Below are positions 1 to 7,739 of a stretch of 43,997 nucleotides of DNA, one piece after another. The stretch's first letter is position 1. Each line of letters opens with the position of its first letter. Source of the DNA: Clostridia bacterium (GTDB lineage Bacteria; Bacillota; Clostridia; Oscillospirales; CAG-272). A program made the translations under genes and the position numbers. The notes beneath the pieces are model-generated. The model did not search any database. It saw nothing but the letters and a program-made list of their open reading frames with translations, and was not told the DNA's origin. The stretch lies in the NCBI GenBank assembly GCA_017556745.1, contig JAFYMF010000038.1, positions 1 to 43,997 of the forward strand. The letters are read 5' to 3'.

Positions 1-135
1 CACGGCAATCGGCATCATGATCCTGCCATCGTCAAGAATGTTTTCTTCAAGCTGATGGTACTCGTCCTTGGTCAGCGGAGGTATAACCTTTTCAAATTCG
101 GGATCGATCTTCAATTGTTCAAGCGTTTCGTTCAT
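1..135 (-). CDS. ParB/Srx-like domain protein, N-terminal fragment
   Basis: Reading leftward from an ATG at 135, 45 codons run off the left edge with no stop. The ATG has a good AAGGAG site about 9 nt upstream. The visible residues include IPPLTKDEY and LEENILDDG followed by PIAV. This pattern (I-P-x-L-x-x-x-E-Y then L-E-x-x-I-x-x-D-G) is the usual opening of the ParB-like nuclease fold domain in plasmid and integrative-element proteins. Only the first strand and helix are present, so the role (partitioning, DNA binding or regulation) cannot be fixed. The terminator-like leader just upstream suggests controlled expression. Identification rests on family resemblance and is moderate. Confidence 0.6.
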   Translation of the reverse strand, partial: MNETLEQLKIDPEFEKVIPPLTKDEYHQLEENILDDGRIMMPIAV

Positions 136-183
136 TTCGTTTTCTCCTTGTCTTTTGATGATCGGCTTCTGAGCAAAACAAAA

Positions 184-261
184 AAAGCCGTTACAAGACG
201 GCACGACAAAACAGAGGTAGCGGCTACCCCAAATTTTTCGTACTCGCTATGTAACGGCTTT
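184..261 (-). terminator. Structured leader with terminator or attenuator hairpin before the ParB-like gene
   Basis: Positions 250-261 (TGTAACGGCTTT) and 184-195 (AAAGCCGTTACA) form a perfect 12-bp stem. On the minus strand the stem ends in an uninterrupted T run (181-187), so it has the form of an intrinsic terminator. The 54-nt loop holds a second hairpin, GGTAG/CTACC at 216-228. It lies about 45 nt upstream of the ParB-like start and would stop leftward transcription before that gene, so it is either the end of an upstream transcript or an attenuator. Confidence 0.6.
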
Positions 262-577
262 CGCCAAAGGTGCTTTCCTTTAGAAAAATATTTAATTGTA
301 TAAGAATATCCCTTCTTGGAAACAATAAGAATGGGAAAATACACGCATTTGCGTGGCACAGTTCGCGCTATGTAAATATGTATGTAAGAGGGCTTGTCCG
401 AGACTTTTTCTCTTAATTTGTCCCTTTACTTAGAATACTGTTTTTACACCCGCTTTTTAAGAACAAATTTTCGTAATCCACAATTTTCTAACTTTTGCAC
501 AAAACAAGCTCACCTATTTAGTAAGTTCTGCCGCCATTTTCTATGCAACTTCGACACTCTCAATTTACAAAATCCTA
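262..577. other. Non-coding stretch between two divergent genes
   Basis: I see no credible gene here. A GTG-started leftward frame (359 to 132) crosses the hairpin but lacks an RBS and is treated as a shadow. A small hairpin, CACGC/GCGTG, lies at 342-355. The remainder is AT-rich, with no convincing promoter until 578. Confidence 0.4.
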
Positions 578-606
578 TTGAAAAAGATCCCATTTTGCTG
601 TATAAT
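578..606 (+). promoter_or_regulatory. Sigma-A type promoter for the AAA ATPase gene
   Basis: TTGAAA at 578-583 and a perfect TATAAT at 601-606 are separated by 17 bp. The expected transcription start is near 613, giving a short leader of about 43 nt before the ATG at 656. Confidence 0.8.
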
Positions 607-655
607 GTAGAAAATGACATTTTATCATCTTATCGGTTGATAGATTGGAGGCGCA

Positions 656-2086
656 ATGAAGATACAACGGACACATTTGCTAAAACGCTTGGATACACTC
701 TATTTGTCCTATAACACCAGTTTCGGGAATTGGAAGAATAGCGATCATTACGTCACCCTCCGAGGACCGCGCGGCTCGGGTAAAACTGCGCTTATTCTTG
801 AATGGTTAGAGCAGCATAAGCATTTCTATTTCTCGTTCGCAGGACTTGACGAGCCGATGGCGTTGCGCTTGCTCGGTGACAGATTGCAGAAATATATGGA
901 TGAGTATAACCTTGACACGCTCCCGATGGATACGTGGGAAAACGTATTTCTTAACATCAATACACTCTCCGAGCGCACCTGCCATATCTTTGCTTTTGAC
1001 GATGCCGATGAGATACTGACCGATAACGTATTCTCCACAGCATTTCAAAATTATTTTGCAACACAGAAGCGACGCGCAATCTTGACGATCTTCGTTACCC
1101 GCGTGGAGAAGCTACCCGAATTTCCGCCCGACTATACGAAATGGACTTACGACGAAATACCTATCGCCGTACCATACTTCTCAATAGCTGACCTCTGCAA
1201 ATGCTTTCAAAACAAAAAGGGCGATGATCTTCTCGCTCTATATGCGCTGACGGGAGGCATACCGAAACTCGTTCATCTGATTGACGAAAACTTAAGCACC
1301 GAGGAAAATCTGCGGCTTCTTCTATCCCCCGATAGTCCATACATACATTTTTGCGCGAATGAATTTGACCATCTTTTCCGTCGAAGCGAAAGTTATATGT
1401 TCATTTGCCACGCTGTTGCGCTCGGCAATAACCGCATTAGTGATATTGGTAAATTTACGGGGTTCGCATATAACAAATGCGATAAGTATATCCGCGCTTT
1501 GATCGAGAACGGAATCCTTACCACTGGGAAGGATGAAAGCAACAAGACGGTTTACAAGTTTGTCAATCCCTATTACCGCATTTGGTTCAATATCGTTTAT
1601 CCCCATCGTACTGAAATCACTCTCGGCGCTGTAGACGAGCAAACGATCTCTCAAACGCTTTCATACATAAAGACAGTTGCCGACGAAGAATACGTTGCCG
1701 CTTGCTACCGCCACGCATATTATCATTTCTGCAAGCGGAGATATATTGATCGTGAAACGGTCGCACCAACTCCGCAGACCTTCACCGCCGCAGTAATGAA
1801 AAAGGACAAATACGGACAGCCATACAAAGATAGTGAAGCGACGATCACATTCGATCTCGTTCACAACGACGGAGAATTCACCTACGCTATGCTTATTCTA
1901 AAAGACGAGCATTATCTCGGCAAGGGAGAATTTGAAGCAATCAAAGCTGTGATTGAAGATGCCTTTTGGCTTGACTTCACCTTCTTCATTTGCTACAACA
2001 AAGGGCGCATCTGCGAAGAAGCATACCGATTTGCCAAGTTCAATGAGTATGTAAAGTGGGAAATGATTGATAGATTACGCTTTTAA
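656..2086 (+). CDS. AAA-type ATPase with degenerate DUF234-like C-terminal domain
   Basis: The 476-residue protein has a Walker A motif GPRGSGKT at residues 37-44 and a Walker B-like IFAFDDADE at about 111-119. A winged-helix region follows at about 255-310 and a C-terminal domain at about 340-476. This order matches the archaeal-type ATPase_2/DUF234 family, whose C-terminal part is related to PD-(D/E)XK nucleases. In this copy the expected E-x-K pair appears as ILK, so nuclease activity looks lost or altered; that is a reading by eye. The start is well supported by GGAGG at 647-651. The gene is monocistronic, with its own promoter and a strong hairpin after the stop. It has no partner genes. 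Such ATPases are common in accessory regions and their targets are mostly unknown. Confidence 0.8.
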   Translation: MKIQRTHLLKRLDTLYLSYNTSFGNWKNSDHYVTLRGPRGSGKTALILEWLEQHKHFYFSFAGLDEPMALRLLGDRLQKYMDEYNLDTLPMDTWENVFLNINTLSERTCHIFAFDDADEILTDNVFSTAFQNYFATQKRRAILTIFVTRVEKLPEFPPDYTKWTYDEIPIAVPYFSIADLCKCFQNKKGDDLLALYALTGGIPKLVHLIDENLSTEENLRLLLSPDSPYIHFCANEFDHLFRRSESYMFICHAVALGNNRISDIGKFTGFAYNKCDKYIRALIENGILTTGKDESNKTVYKFVNPYYRIWFNIVYPHRTEITLGAVDEQTISQTLSYIKTVADEEYVAACYRHAYYHFCKRRYIDRETVAPTPQTFTAAVMKKDKYGQPYKDSEATITFDLVHNDGEFTYAMLILKDEHYLGKGEFEAIKAVIEDAFWLDFTFFICYNKGRICEEAYRFAKFNEYVKWEMIDRLRF

Positions 2087-2105
2087 GACTCAATATATAG
2101 ACAAG

Positions 2106-2132
2106 CACCTCGTGCCAAGTTGGCGCGAGGTG
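2106..2132. terminator. Long hairpin between convergent genes
   Basis: CACCTCGTGCCAA and TTGGCGCGAGGTG form a 13-position stem with one G-T pair and an almost closed loop. It sits between the ATPase gene and the leftward lipoprotein block. The T tract is weak on both sides (TCTCTCATT on plus, TTGTCT on minus), so it may act as a bidirectional terminator or as an mRNA 3' end stabiliser. Confidence 0.65.
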
Positions 2133-2174
2133 TCTCTCATTATTGATATTCAATTTTTGGATTGTAACGTCACA

Positions 2175-3236
2175 TTACTTTTCCGTGCAAAACGCATAGT
2201 AAACCGTTCCGCTATAAGATTTGCTCGGATCATCCCATTTCGCAATCACCTCGTAGAGATAATTACCCACCTTAGCATCAATAATCATATTATACCTATC
2301 TGCGATCTTTTCAAACGCATCATAGTCAGTAGCGTTCAACTTGTATCTTTTTATCGATATGCTCGTCGGTGCAGATTCAAAATTCAATGTAAGTTCAGTG
2401 TTTTGAGAAAGGTTAAGTCTTTGAATACTGTCCTTATAATCAAGCGGGTGTGCGCTGTCAACGCTGATTCCCGAACCCATTCCGTCCTCACCCTCGATCA
2501 GCCACGAATATGTTCCGCGCCAAGCAATAATCGTCGTTTCACCATCACTTACAGTGAGTGTTGGCGGTTCTGAGGGGAATTTTGAAGAATTTGGAGATAT
2601 TGCCTTGCCGGTGATATCTTCCAAGGACATCACTTGTCTGATAACCCCCGTCGAACTCACGTTAATATTGTCAAGATAAAAACCCGTATTGGCGATAGTT
2701 TCTATTGCGATAACTTCGGTGTCGCCAAGATATTCTACGGTTTCAAGACGAATGATCATTTCTCTGAATACTCGTAGAATGGTTTGCGCATTTACTTTTG
2801 CATTCGCCGGAAGGATTGCTCGAAGAACAGCAAAAGACAATTCGGAGCTTGGTTCAAACTCAATCTCCTTATTGTTGATTTTTATTATACCGTCTGTTGA
2901 AATAGAAATCGTAATATCCTTGTCTTTATCGGGTACTGCCTCGTATATTTGCATAATATCAAGCCGCAATTCTCTGCGGAGCAGATTATGCCATACGTAA
3001 ACGGTTTGAACCTTGTTTGACTCTGTTCTATCGATCTTATAAGCAAATAACGCTTCGTTCGGAAGAAGCATTTCTTCAACCACATCATCGTCCGGCACAT
3101 TACGGTCTTGGCTATTGAGCATATACGAGGAAAGGAATGCATAATTGTCCGATGCTTTATTGCATCCCGAAAACGCAGAAAGGCATAGCGTTGTTGCCAA
3201 TGCTATAAACAACGCTTTTTTTATGCAGTTTTTCAT
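2175..3236 (-). CDS. Putative lipoprotein, 353 aa, unknown function
   Basis: The protein starts with a lipoprotein signal peptide (basic MKNCIKK, hydrophobic stretch, lipobox FSGC with Cys25). It should be exported and anchored on the outer face of the membrane. The mature part is beta-rich with no motif I recognise; a segment near 230-250 (SDGETTIIAWRGTYSW) looks like a small extracellular beta domain. It is the last gene of the leftward ECF-linked block, 23 nt after the preceding lipoprotein gene, and is followed by the hairpin at 2106-2132. Function is not assigned. Confidence 0.75.
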   Translation of the reverse strand: MKNCIKKALFIALATTLCLSAFSGCNKASDNYAFLSSYMLNSQDRNVPDDDVVEEMLLPNEALFAYKIDRTESNKVQTVYVWHNLLRRELRLDIMQIYEAVPDKDKDITISISTDGIIKINNKEIEFEPSSELSFAVLRAILPANAKVNAQTILRVFREMIIRLETVEYLGDTEVIAIETIANTGFYLDNINVSSTGVIRQVMSLEDITGKAISPNSSKFPSEPPTLTVSDGETTIIAWRGTYSWLIEGEDGMGSGISVDSAHPLDYKDSIQRLNLSQNTELTLNFESAPTSISIKRYKLNATDYDAFEKIADRYNMIIDAKVGNYLYEVIAKWDDPSKSYSGTVYYAFCTEK

Positions 3237-3259
3237 TGTCGCATTGCCTCCTTATTTTC

Positions 3260-4156
3260 TTATTCTTGCTGTAAACCACAGATTCGTTCTGTAAAGAACT
3301 TGTGCTCATGATCGTTGAACAACGAATCGACAATTACCTCAGCATTTAGACAAAGATAACCCTGATCATCTATCGACAAGTAGAATCCGCTATGGGTTTC
3401 ATATTTCTCTAACTGTTTCGTCAACTTTTCTTCAGCCGCATTGATCTTGTCATCGGTTGCAAATAGGAGATATGCAGAATACTTGCCTTCGTAGTTAGCG
3501 TGGAAATTTTTCACTGTCTTATCGGCGTTAAATTTGACATGATATGATTCGTAGGTTCTATAATCGCCAATCGTGAGAGTATACTCTACCGAATATTCGC
3601 CCTTGGTATTTTGATTTATATCAACACGGCAATTTTCAAGTGATAGCGTGGGATATTCCTTCCTGATCAATGCGTCCGCAAGATCTTCTACGGCAAGTTC
3701 TTCTTCCGTAGGCGGTGCATTTACGGCAAGAATTGATTCAAAGATTTTATATTCCCCACCAAAAGGCACTTTGAATGTATATAATCCCTCGGGAGAGTTT
3801 TCGTTGGTATAGAAATAGTAAGTGTATTGCGCCTTCTCTCCTTTTTTGAAAACAGACTTTGCTGCATCACATGGATTCGTAAACAGCAAGGTCTCCAATG
3901 TTTGATTTTCATCGGAATTAAGGTAAAGCTCAGCAGGCCCGAAGAGATCAACGGCAGAGCCAAAGAATTCGTAACGTTTGCCGATGTTGGTAACATCAAC
4001 GGTAATGCAGATCGTTTCGCCTTGCATAAACGATCTCTTTTCAATCGTGTAAGCGAAATTCCACTGGCTTGATTCGTTATTGCCATTTTTATGGCACGAT
4101 GTTGTAACAGAAATAAGTAATATCAGAGCTAAACATAACAGTAGTAATCGTTTCAT
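3260..4156 (-). CDS. Putative lipoprotein, 298 aa
   Basis: A signal peptide with lipobox TTSC (Cys21) is followed by an immunoglobulin-like beta region at about 35-145. This contains a phrase typical of BsuPI-type or intracellular proteinase inhibitor domains (GETICITVDVTNIGKRYEFFG), so a BsuPI-like fold is possible. A C-terminal half of about 150 residues resembles the repeated small beta domains of other surface lipoproteins. The RBS is AAAGGAGAG before the ATG. It sits between the coding remnant at 4206-4347 and the terminal lipoprotein gene. The role is unknown; binding or sensing at the cell surface is inference only. Confidence 0.7.
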   Translation of the reverse strand: MKRLLLLCLALILLISVTTSCHKNGNNESSQWNFAYTIEKRSFMQGETICITVDVTNIGKRYEFFGSAVDLFGPAELYLNSDENQTLETLLFTNPCDAAKSVFKKGEKAQYTYYFYTNENSPEGLYTFKVPFGGEYKIFESILAVNAPPTEEELAVEDLADALIRKEYPTLSLENCRVDINQNTKGEYSVEYTLTIGDYRTYESYHVKFNADKTVKNFHANYEGKYSAYLLFATDDKINAAEEKLTKQLEKYETHSGFYLSIDDQGYLCLNAEVIVDSLFNDHEHKFFTERICGLQQE

Positions 4157-4205
4157 GGGGACTCTCCTTTCTTGTGGTGTTCGTTATAAAGTTTTTTCAA
4201 ACTTT

Positions 4206-4347
4206 TTAGTCTATGATCGGCAAAACAACAAACTTATCAATGATTGCATTGACTTGTGATTTGATTTCGCTTGATAGAACAAGGTGTTTGTTGCTTGTAA
4301 TATCGTTGAATATACCTTTCTCGTAAGAATATCGAACTTCTCTATAG
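4206..4347 (-). pseudogene. Headless 3' coding remnant downstream of a repeat copy
   Basis: On the minus strand an open frame continues from the repeat at 4348-4374 to a TAA at 4206-4208. The translation includes VRYSYEKGIFNDI and SSEIKSQVNAIIDKFVV. It has no start codon. Where the two neighbouring repeat copies lead into a signal peptide, this one leads straight into the tail of an unrelated protein. This fits a gene that lost its 5' part by recombination at the repeat. No functional product is expected. Confidence 0.5.
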
Positions 4348-4374
4348 CACTCCTTTGTCAAATTGGAATTTGGT
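4348..4374 (-). repeat. Third, short copy of the RBS-region repeat
   Basis: The 23 nt at 4348-4370 are identical to part of the repeat at 4956-5021, then one extra T precedes the shared GGT. Similarity stops exactly where the start codon and signal peptide would follow in the other two copies. Confidence 0.75.
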
Positions 4375-4692
4375 TCACTCGGAGAAGTCTATAATCAGAA
4401 CATTTTCAACGATTCCGTTTTCGTCGTAATAGACTGTAATGTGTTCGCCTTTTTTGCTTGTTAATTGCCAAAGTTCACCCCAAAAGCCATTGAGGTGACC
4501 GTCAGGTTTTCCCCAAACACCCAATAAGTCTTCTCGTGAAACACCAATGAGTTTTTCGTCCAATTCCTCTTGGGTGCATTCGTTGACTTTTTCTAATGGT
4601 AAAATTTGTTTATTTACATCTTCCTTTGTGTTACATGCACATAGACCAAGTACACAGACCAACGCTAAAACGGATGCTATAAACTTTTTCAT
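4375..4692 (-). CDS. Small putative lipoprotein, 105 aa
   Basis: The start is the ATG at 4692, preceded by AAGGAG within the repeat. An upstream in-frame extension to 4824 has no RBS and overlaps the neighbour. The signal peptide begins MKKFIASVLAL, identical to the next gene upstream, and ends in a lipobox-like LCAC (Cys20). The mature part contains SREDLLGVWGKPDG, which resembles the small SmpA/BamE-like or outer-surface fold with a helix followed by a beta sheet (WQLTSKKGEHITVYYDENG). Length and layout fit a one-domain surface lipoprotein. Function is unknown. Confidence 0.75.
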   Translation of the reverse strand: MKKFIASVLALVCVLGLCACNTKEDVNKQILPLEKVNECTQEELDEKLIGVSREDLLGVWGKPDGHLNGFWGELWQLTSKKGEHITVYYDENGIVENVLIIDFSE

Positions 4693-4725
4693 ACAATCAC
4701 ACTCCTTTGTCAAATTGAAATTGGT
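4660..4725 (-). repeat. 66-bp repeat, copy spanning RBS and signal peptide start
   Basis: This is 64 of 66 positions identical to 4956-5021. It covers the end of one gene's spacer, the AAGGAG site, the ATG and the first eleven signal-peptide codons of the 105-aa lipoprotein gene. Confidence 0.9.
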
Positions 4726-4988
4726 TACTCTGCCCACCAAACATTGACAACATTGCCATCTTTGTCGATCGTAATTGTTTGCGATGCGATTTTTGCATTG
4801 TTTTCCCAAAAACCAACCTCCCAAACTTCTCTATCATCAATGTATGTTATATCGGTATAGTCATAGTTTGTATTACAATGTTCAAGCGCAATACTTAATA
4901 TTTCATCTTCGGGCGAAGTATTGGGATTGCATCCAACCAAACCAAGTGTAAAAATCAATGCTAAAACGGATGCTATAAACTTTTTCAT
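4725..4988 (-). CDS. Small putative lipoprotein, 87 aa
   Basis: The ATG at 4988 is chosen because it has AAGGAG upstream and begins the signal peptide MKKFIASVLAL, with lipobox LVGC (Cys20). The longer reading to 5009 includes the RBS as codons. The mature domain of about 67 residues ends in IASQTITIDKDGNVVNVWW, a beta-hairpin pattern like a single PepSY-type repeat. It shares its entire 5' control region and signal peptide start with the gene downstream but not the mature sequence, so only the front end was duplicated or the bodies have diverged beyond recognition. Confidence 0.75.
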   Translation of the reverse strand: MKKFIASVLALIFTLGLVGCNPNTSPEDEILSIALEHCNTNYDYTDITYIDDREVWEVGFWENNAKIASQTITIDKDGNVVNVWWAE

Positions 4989-5021
4989 ACAATCACACTC
5001 CTTTGTCAAATTGGAATTGGT
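4956..5021 (-). repeat. 66-bp repeat, second full copy
   Basis: 64 of 66 positions match 4660-4725; the two differences are C/T and A/G. It carries the RBS, ATG and first signal-peptide codons of the 87-aa lipoprotein gene. Confidence 0.9.
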
Positions 5022-5040
5022 AAATTTAATCTATAATGGA

Positions 5041-5700
5041 TTATTTATTATGTTCCAATTTCACATTTGTTGCGGTGATCTCATATTTTGGATTCCATCC
5101 GGTGGATGGATTGGTTGTTTGGTCGATCTCTTTTATATCGGAATATTCTACAACAATTCGGTCTTTTTCGCTCAAGCCGTCCCAATCTGTCCAAAAAACA
5201 CGATAAAGCTGTCCGTCTGCGTCGTAAGCATATAAACAATAAGGCTTGTTCGGTTCTCTATATTGAAATGCAACGCAACTCGGAAGTGTTTCTGCGATTG
5301 TCAAAGCGAGAACATTGGTGCCCCAAAATATATTCTTGATTATAGTATAATCCGCAACAACAAACTCATAATTAGACGAGTTAATTATTATAGGAAATAT
5401 AGTTATATCTTCTGAAGGAATATCGTAAGAAGCGAGAATAATCCTCATTTCCTCAATAGTTGCACTATTATTGGCTAAGTTTGTTATTTCTTCAAATGTT
5501 TTGCCCCTATTTGTTCCGTACAAAGCGCCGCATCGATATTCGCCTTCTTCCGTCTGCCACATATAGACTTCAATTCCTTTGAATGTATCCAAGTCATAGT
5601 ATTCGGGAAACTTTTTTTGAAGGTCTTTCGTTGTGTTATTACATCCCACTATGCTGAGTAAACACGCCAATGTTAAAACCAACGTTATAAACTTTTTCAT
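5041..5700 (-). CDS. Putative lipoprotein, 219 aa
   Basis: The signal peptide MKKFITLVLTLACLLSIVGC has a lipobox (IVGC, Cys20). It resembles the signal peptides of the two genes downstream but lacks the 66-bp repeat. The mature protein alternates helix (KTFEEITNLANNS, then EEMRIIL) and strand, with a late beta section around SCVAFQYREPNKPYCLYAYDA. No catalytic motif is visible. The RBS GAAGGAGG lies before ATG. It probably belongs to the same leftward transcript. Confidence 0.75.
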   Translation of the reverse strand: MKKFITLVLTLACLLSIVGCNNTTKDLQKKFPEYYDLDTFKGIEVYMWQTEEGEYRCGALYGTNRGKTFEEITNLANNSATIEEMRIILASYDIPSEDITIFPIIINSSNYEFVVADYTIIKNIFWGTNVLALTIAETLPSCVAFQYREPNKPYCLYAYDADGQLYRVFWTDWDGLSEKDRIVVEYSDIKEIDQTTNPSTGWNPKYEITATNVKLEHNK

Positions 5701-5742
5701 AATTTTCCTCCTTCTTGCAGAGAATTCATTGAAAATTAGAGT

Positions 5743-6132
5743 TTATTCAATATACACAATTAACAGAGTTTTTCCGTTTTCATTCATATAAACAGCTTGT
5801 TTTTCAGCGTTCTCGTCAAAATAATTAAATACGACTTTCCATACGCCGGATTCGGAATCAAAGAAAACATTATAATATGGATTGGCAATATCAAGAGTAT
5901 ACTCTTTAATGGCTCGGTCGGCAGCATCAAGATTGTTGTCAATCACATTTTCAAGTTCGTCCGTATTGACGAATCCATCACGCTTGACATTGGGTAACTC
6001 TTCAGAATATGTGATAATTTCTTCTTGGTAAGAAAAAGAAGGATTTTCTTCTCGGCATGTGGGGGGAGCCGAGCAGCCACGATAGGTAACGGCCAAAAAC
6101 AATACCATTACTAAACTAATACAACTTTTCAT
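5743..6132 (-). CDS. Small putative lipoprotein, 129 aa
   Basis: The ATG at 6132 (MKSC...) follows AAGGAG at a good distance; an in-frame GTG two codons earlier is less likely. The signal peptide ends YRGC (Cys20), a poor lipobox because Arg precedes Gly-Cys, so lipidation is uncertain. The C-terminal half (YYNVFFDSESGVWKVVFNYF then AVYMNENGKTLLIVYIE) has the same small beta-sheet logic as the 87-aa neighbour, suggesting a shared PepSY-like fold. It lies 12 nt after the gene upstream. Confidence 0.7.
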   Translation of the reverse strand: MKSCISLVMVLFLAVTYRGCSAPPTCREENPSFSYQEEIITYSEELPNVKRDGFVNTDELENVIDNNLDAADRAIKEYTLDIANPYYNVFFDSESGVWKVVFNYFDENAEKQAVYMNENGKTLLIVYIE

Positions 6133-6144
6133 AACCACTCCTTG

Positions 6145-6867
6145 TTATGGGCAGACCGTAAACGACAGTGCCTCAAACCATTCCTCGGACCATATATCAG
6201 AATCACATCTGACTAACACAAGCAGGTCGTCATAAACGAAAAAGATACTGTCTCTTGCCTCCTCTTTATATTCAATAACCAAAGCGGTAACCTCGCGGTC
6301 GTTGAGTTTCATCTGCTTGTTATATATACTTTTATGCTGAGTACCGAGATTATCAATATTCGCAGAATTGGGCGAAAGCTCCTTGATAACTTCTGAAGCT
6401 GTCATATTTTTATGCTTTTCGCTGTCAGGTAAATATGTCATGCTTATATAGAAGTTCTCACCAGTAGATACATTTGGAAAATACCATATCCAAGGTAAAC
6501 CGTATAATTCTTTGACAAAAAAAGTTATATTGGAAAACCCTTCCTTGTTTCGATAAGTAATCGGTTGGTTGTCGATCAATGGTTGAGGAAATGATTTTTC
6601 CGCATTTACCTTGTCTACAAAGCGAGTGTATGCCTCACTCATAACAACCTTTAATTCCTTAATGGTATAGGAACTTACGTCAATCCCACTCTTGCCAAAT
6701 GCTTTTATCATATCTTCATAACTATCAAAATGAAATGTCGAATTTGCCACATCGGGAGTAGCATCCTCGTTCGATACATTACCGTGCAAATTTGATAACT
6801 TATTGCATCCCGAAAAGGCTGCAAGACACATCAATATCGCAAGTATCGTAAATAATATTCGTTTCAT
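6145..6867 (-). CDS. Putative lipoprotein, 240 aa
   Basis: The signal peptide MKRILFTILAILMCLAAFSGC has a clear lipobox (FSGC, Cys21). The mature part begins with a low-complexity Asn/Asp linker and then a domain with the patterns FHFDSYEDMIKAF and KELYGLPWIWYFPNVS, typical of small extracytoplasmic domains found next to ECF regulators. The same signal peptide style recurs in the broken gene at 11767-11820. Function is unknown. Confidence 0.75.
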   Translation of the reverse strand: MKRILFTILAILMCLAAFSGCNKLSNLHGNVSNEDATPDVANSTFHFDSYEDMIKAFGKSGIDVSSYTIKELKVVMSEAYTRFVDKVNAEKSFPQPLIDNQPITYRNKEGFSNITFFVKELYGLPWIWYFPNVSTGENFYISMTYLPDSEKHKNMTASEVIKELSPNSANIDNLGTQHKSIYNKQMKLNDREVTALVIEYKEEARDSIFFVYDDLLVLVRCDSDIWSEEWFEALSFTVCP

Positions 6868-6896
6868 GCTTCTCTTCCTATATCAATTCAATTTGA

Positions 6897-7358
6897 TCAG
6901 TACAGCCAACTTGACGGAATCAAAAACGTATAAGGCGCAGTAACGATTGCAAATGTGAGTGCCAACTTCAAGCGCAATACCTTATCTGACTTTCTGAAGG
7001 TTACAAAGTAATTCAATACGAAAATCAAGACTGCGGATATAATCAACGCGGGGATTGTCAAGTACAGCTCATCGCCCATGCTGCCAACTTCAAATGCCCA
7101 CATAAGCAAAAACATATATGCCGCGCCAATAATGTCGGACAACATTCCGAAGCCCCAAATTTGGAATATGTGTCGCTTATAAAACCGCTTCTTCTCGGTC
7201 ATCTTCAAAGCGAACATACTGATTATCAATACAAGGCTATCGATTATAAAGTTTCCGGGCAAAACAATCGCCCACATCTGCGGAAACAACAACAGCATCC
7301 AAAAAGGAAACAGTACGTTATATAATCTTATATCGTTATTCTTTTTTTCCATAATCAA
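6897..7358 (-). CDS. Four-helix integral membrane protein, 153 aa
   Basis: Four hydrophobic segments are evident at about residues 13-32, 36-51, 68-88 and 101-119, with a fifth, shorter one near 130-150. A charged loop EKKRFYKRH lies between the second and third. There is no known family motif. Its start (GTG/ATG region at 7358) overlaps the end of the upstream gene by 4 nt, so the two are translationally coupled. It could be a membrane partner of the 110-aa protein. Confidence 0.7.
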   Translation of the reverse strand: MIMEKKNNDIRLYNVLFPFWMLLLFPQMWAIVLPGNFIIDSLVLIISMFALKMTEKKRFYKRHIFQIWGFGMLSDIIGAAYMFLLMWAFEVGSMGDELYLTIPALIISAVLIFVLNYFVTFRKSDKVLRLKLALTFAIVTAPYTFLIPSSWLY

Positions 7359-7687
7359 CCTCCGCGTCTACCTTCTTGTAGTTTGATGATGACTGCAAAT
7401 CCATCCTGAAAGTAAATTTCATACCAAAGTGAATTGTCATAGCTCATAATCATTTCGGGAGTATTATCCCGAATCATGTATATTCCGCAAGTGAGTTCGC
7501 CATCTTCGCTGCGTTGAGCTTGTGAAAACTCACCGTATCTCTCGATAATTACATCTGCTGTATTTCCAATAATAAATCGATCATTGTATTTGTAATGCGT
7601 GGGATGATAGTAGAAAAAGATCGCAGTAATCGCTGAGAGAATCACCACCAAACTAACAACTGAAATGATGATTTTCTTTTTTTTCAT
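7355..7687 (-). CDS. Membrane-anchored small protein, 110 aa
   Basis: A basic start (MKKKKIII) and one hydrophobic helix at about 5-27 anchor a small extracytoplasmic domain of about 80 residues. The domain contains GNTADVIIERYGEFSQ, a pattern seen in BamE-like or DUF-type lipoprotein domains, here without a lipidated Cys. The RBS AGGAGG precedes ATG. The 4-nt overlap with the next membrane protein implies coupling. Confidence 0.7.
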   Translation of the reverse strand: MKKKKIIISVVSLVVILSAITAIFFYYHPTHYKYNDRFIIGNTADVIIERYGEFSQAQRSEDGELTCGIYMIRDNTPEMIMSYDNSLWYEIYFQDGFAVIIKLQEGRRGG

Positions 7688-7739
7688 AGCATCCTCCTTA
7701 TAAACATAGTCGCTTTTTTCTTGAAAAAGTTTCTCTTTT

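Noticed and set aside
132..359. 75-codon leftward frame over the hairpin leader
   Set aside because: It overlaps a clear terminator-like structure and the RBS of the ParB-like gene and has a GTG start with no RBS.
394..714. 106-codon rightward frame before the ATPase
   Set aside because: It covers the promoter and RBS of the ATPase gene and has no similarity to any family I know.
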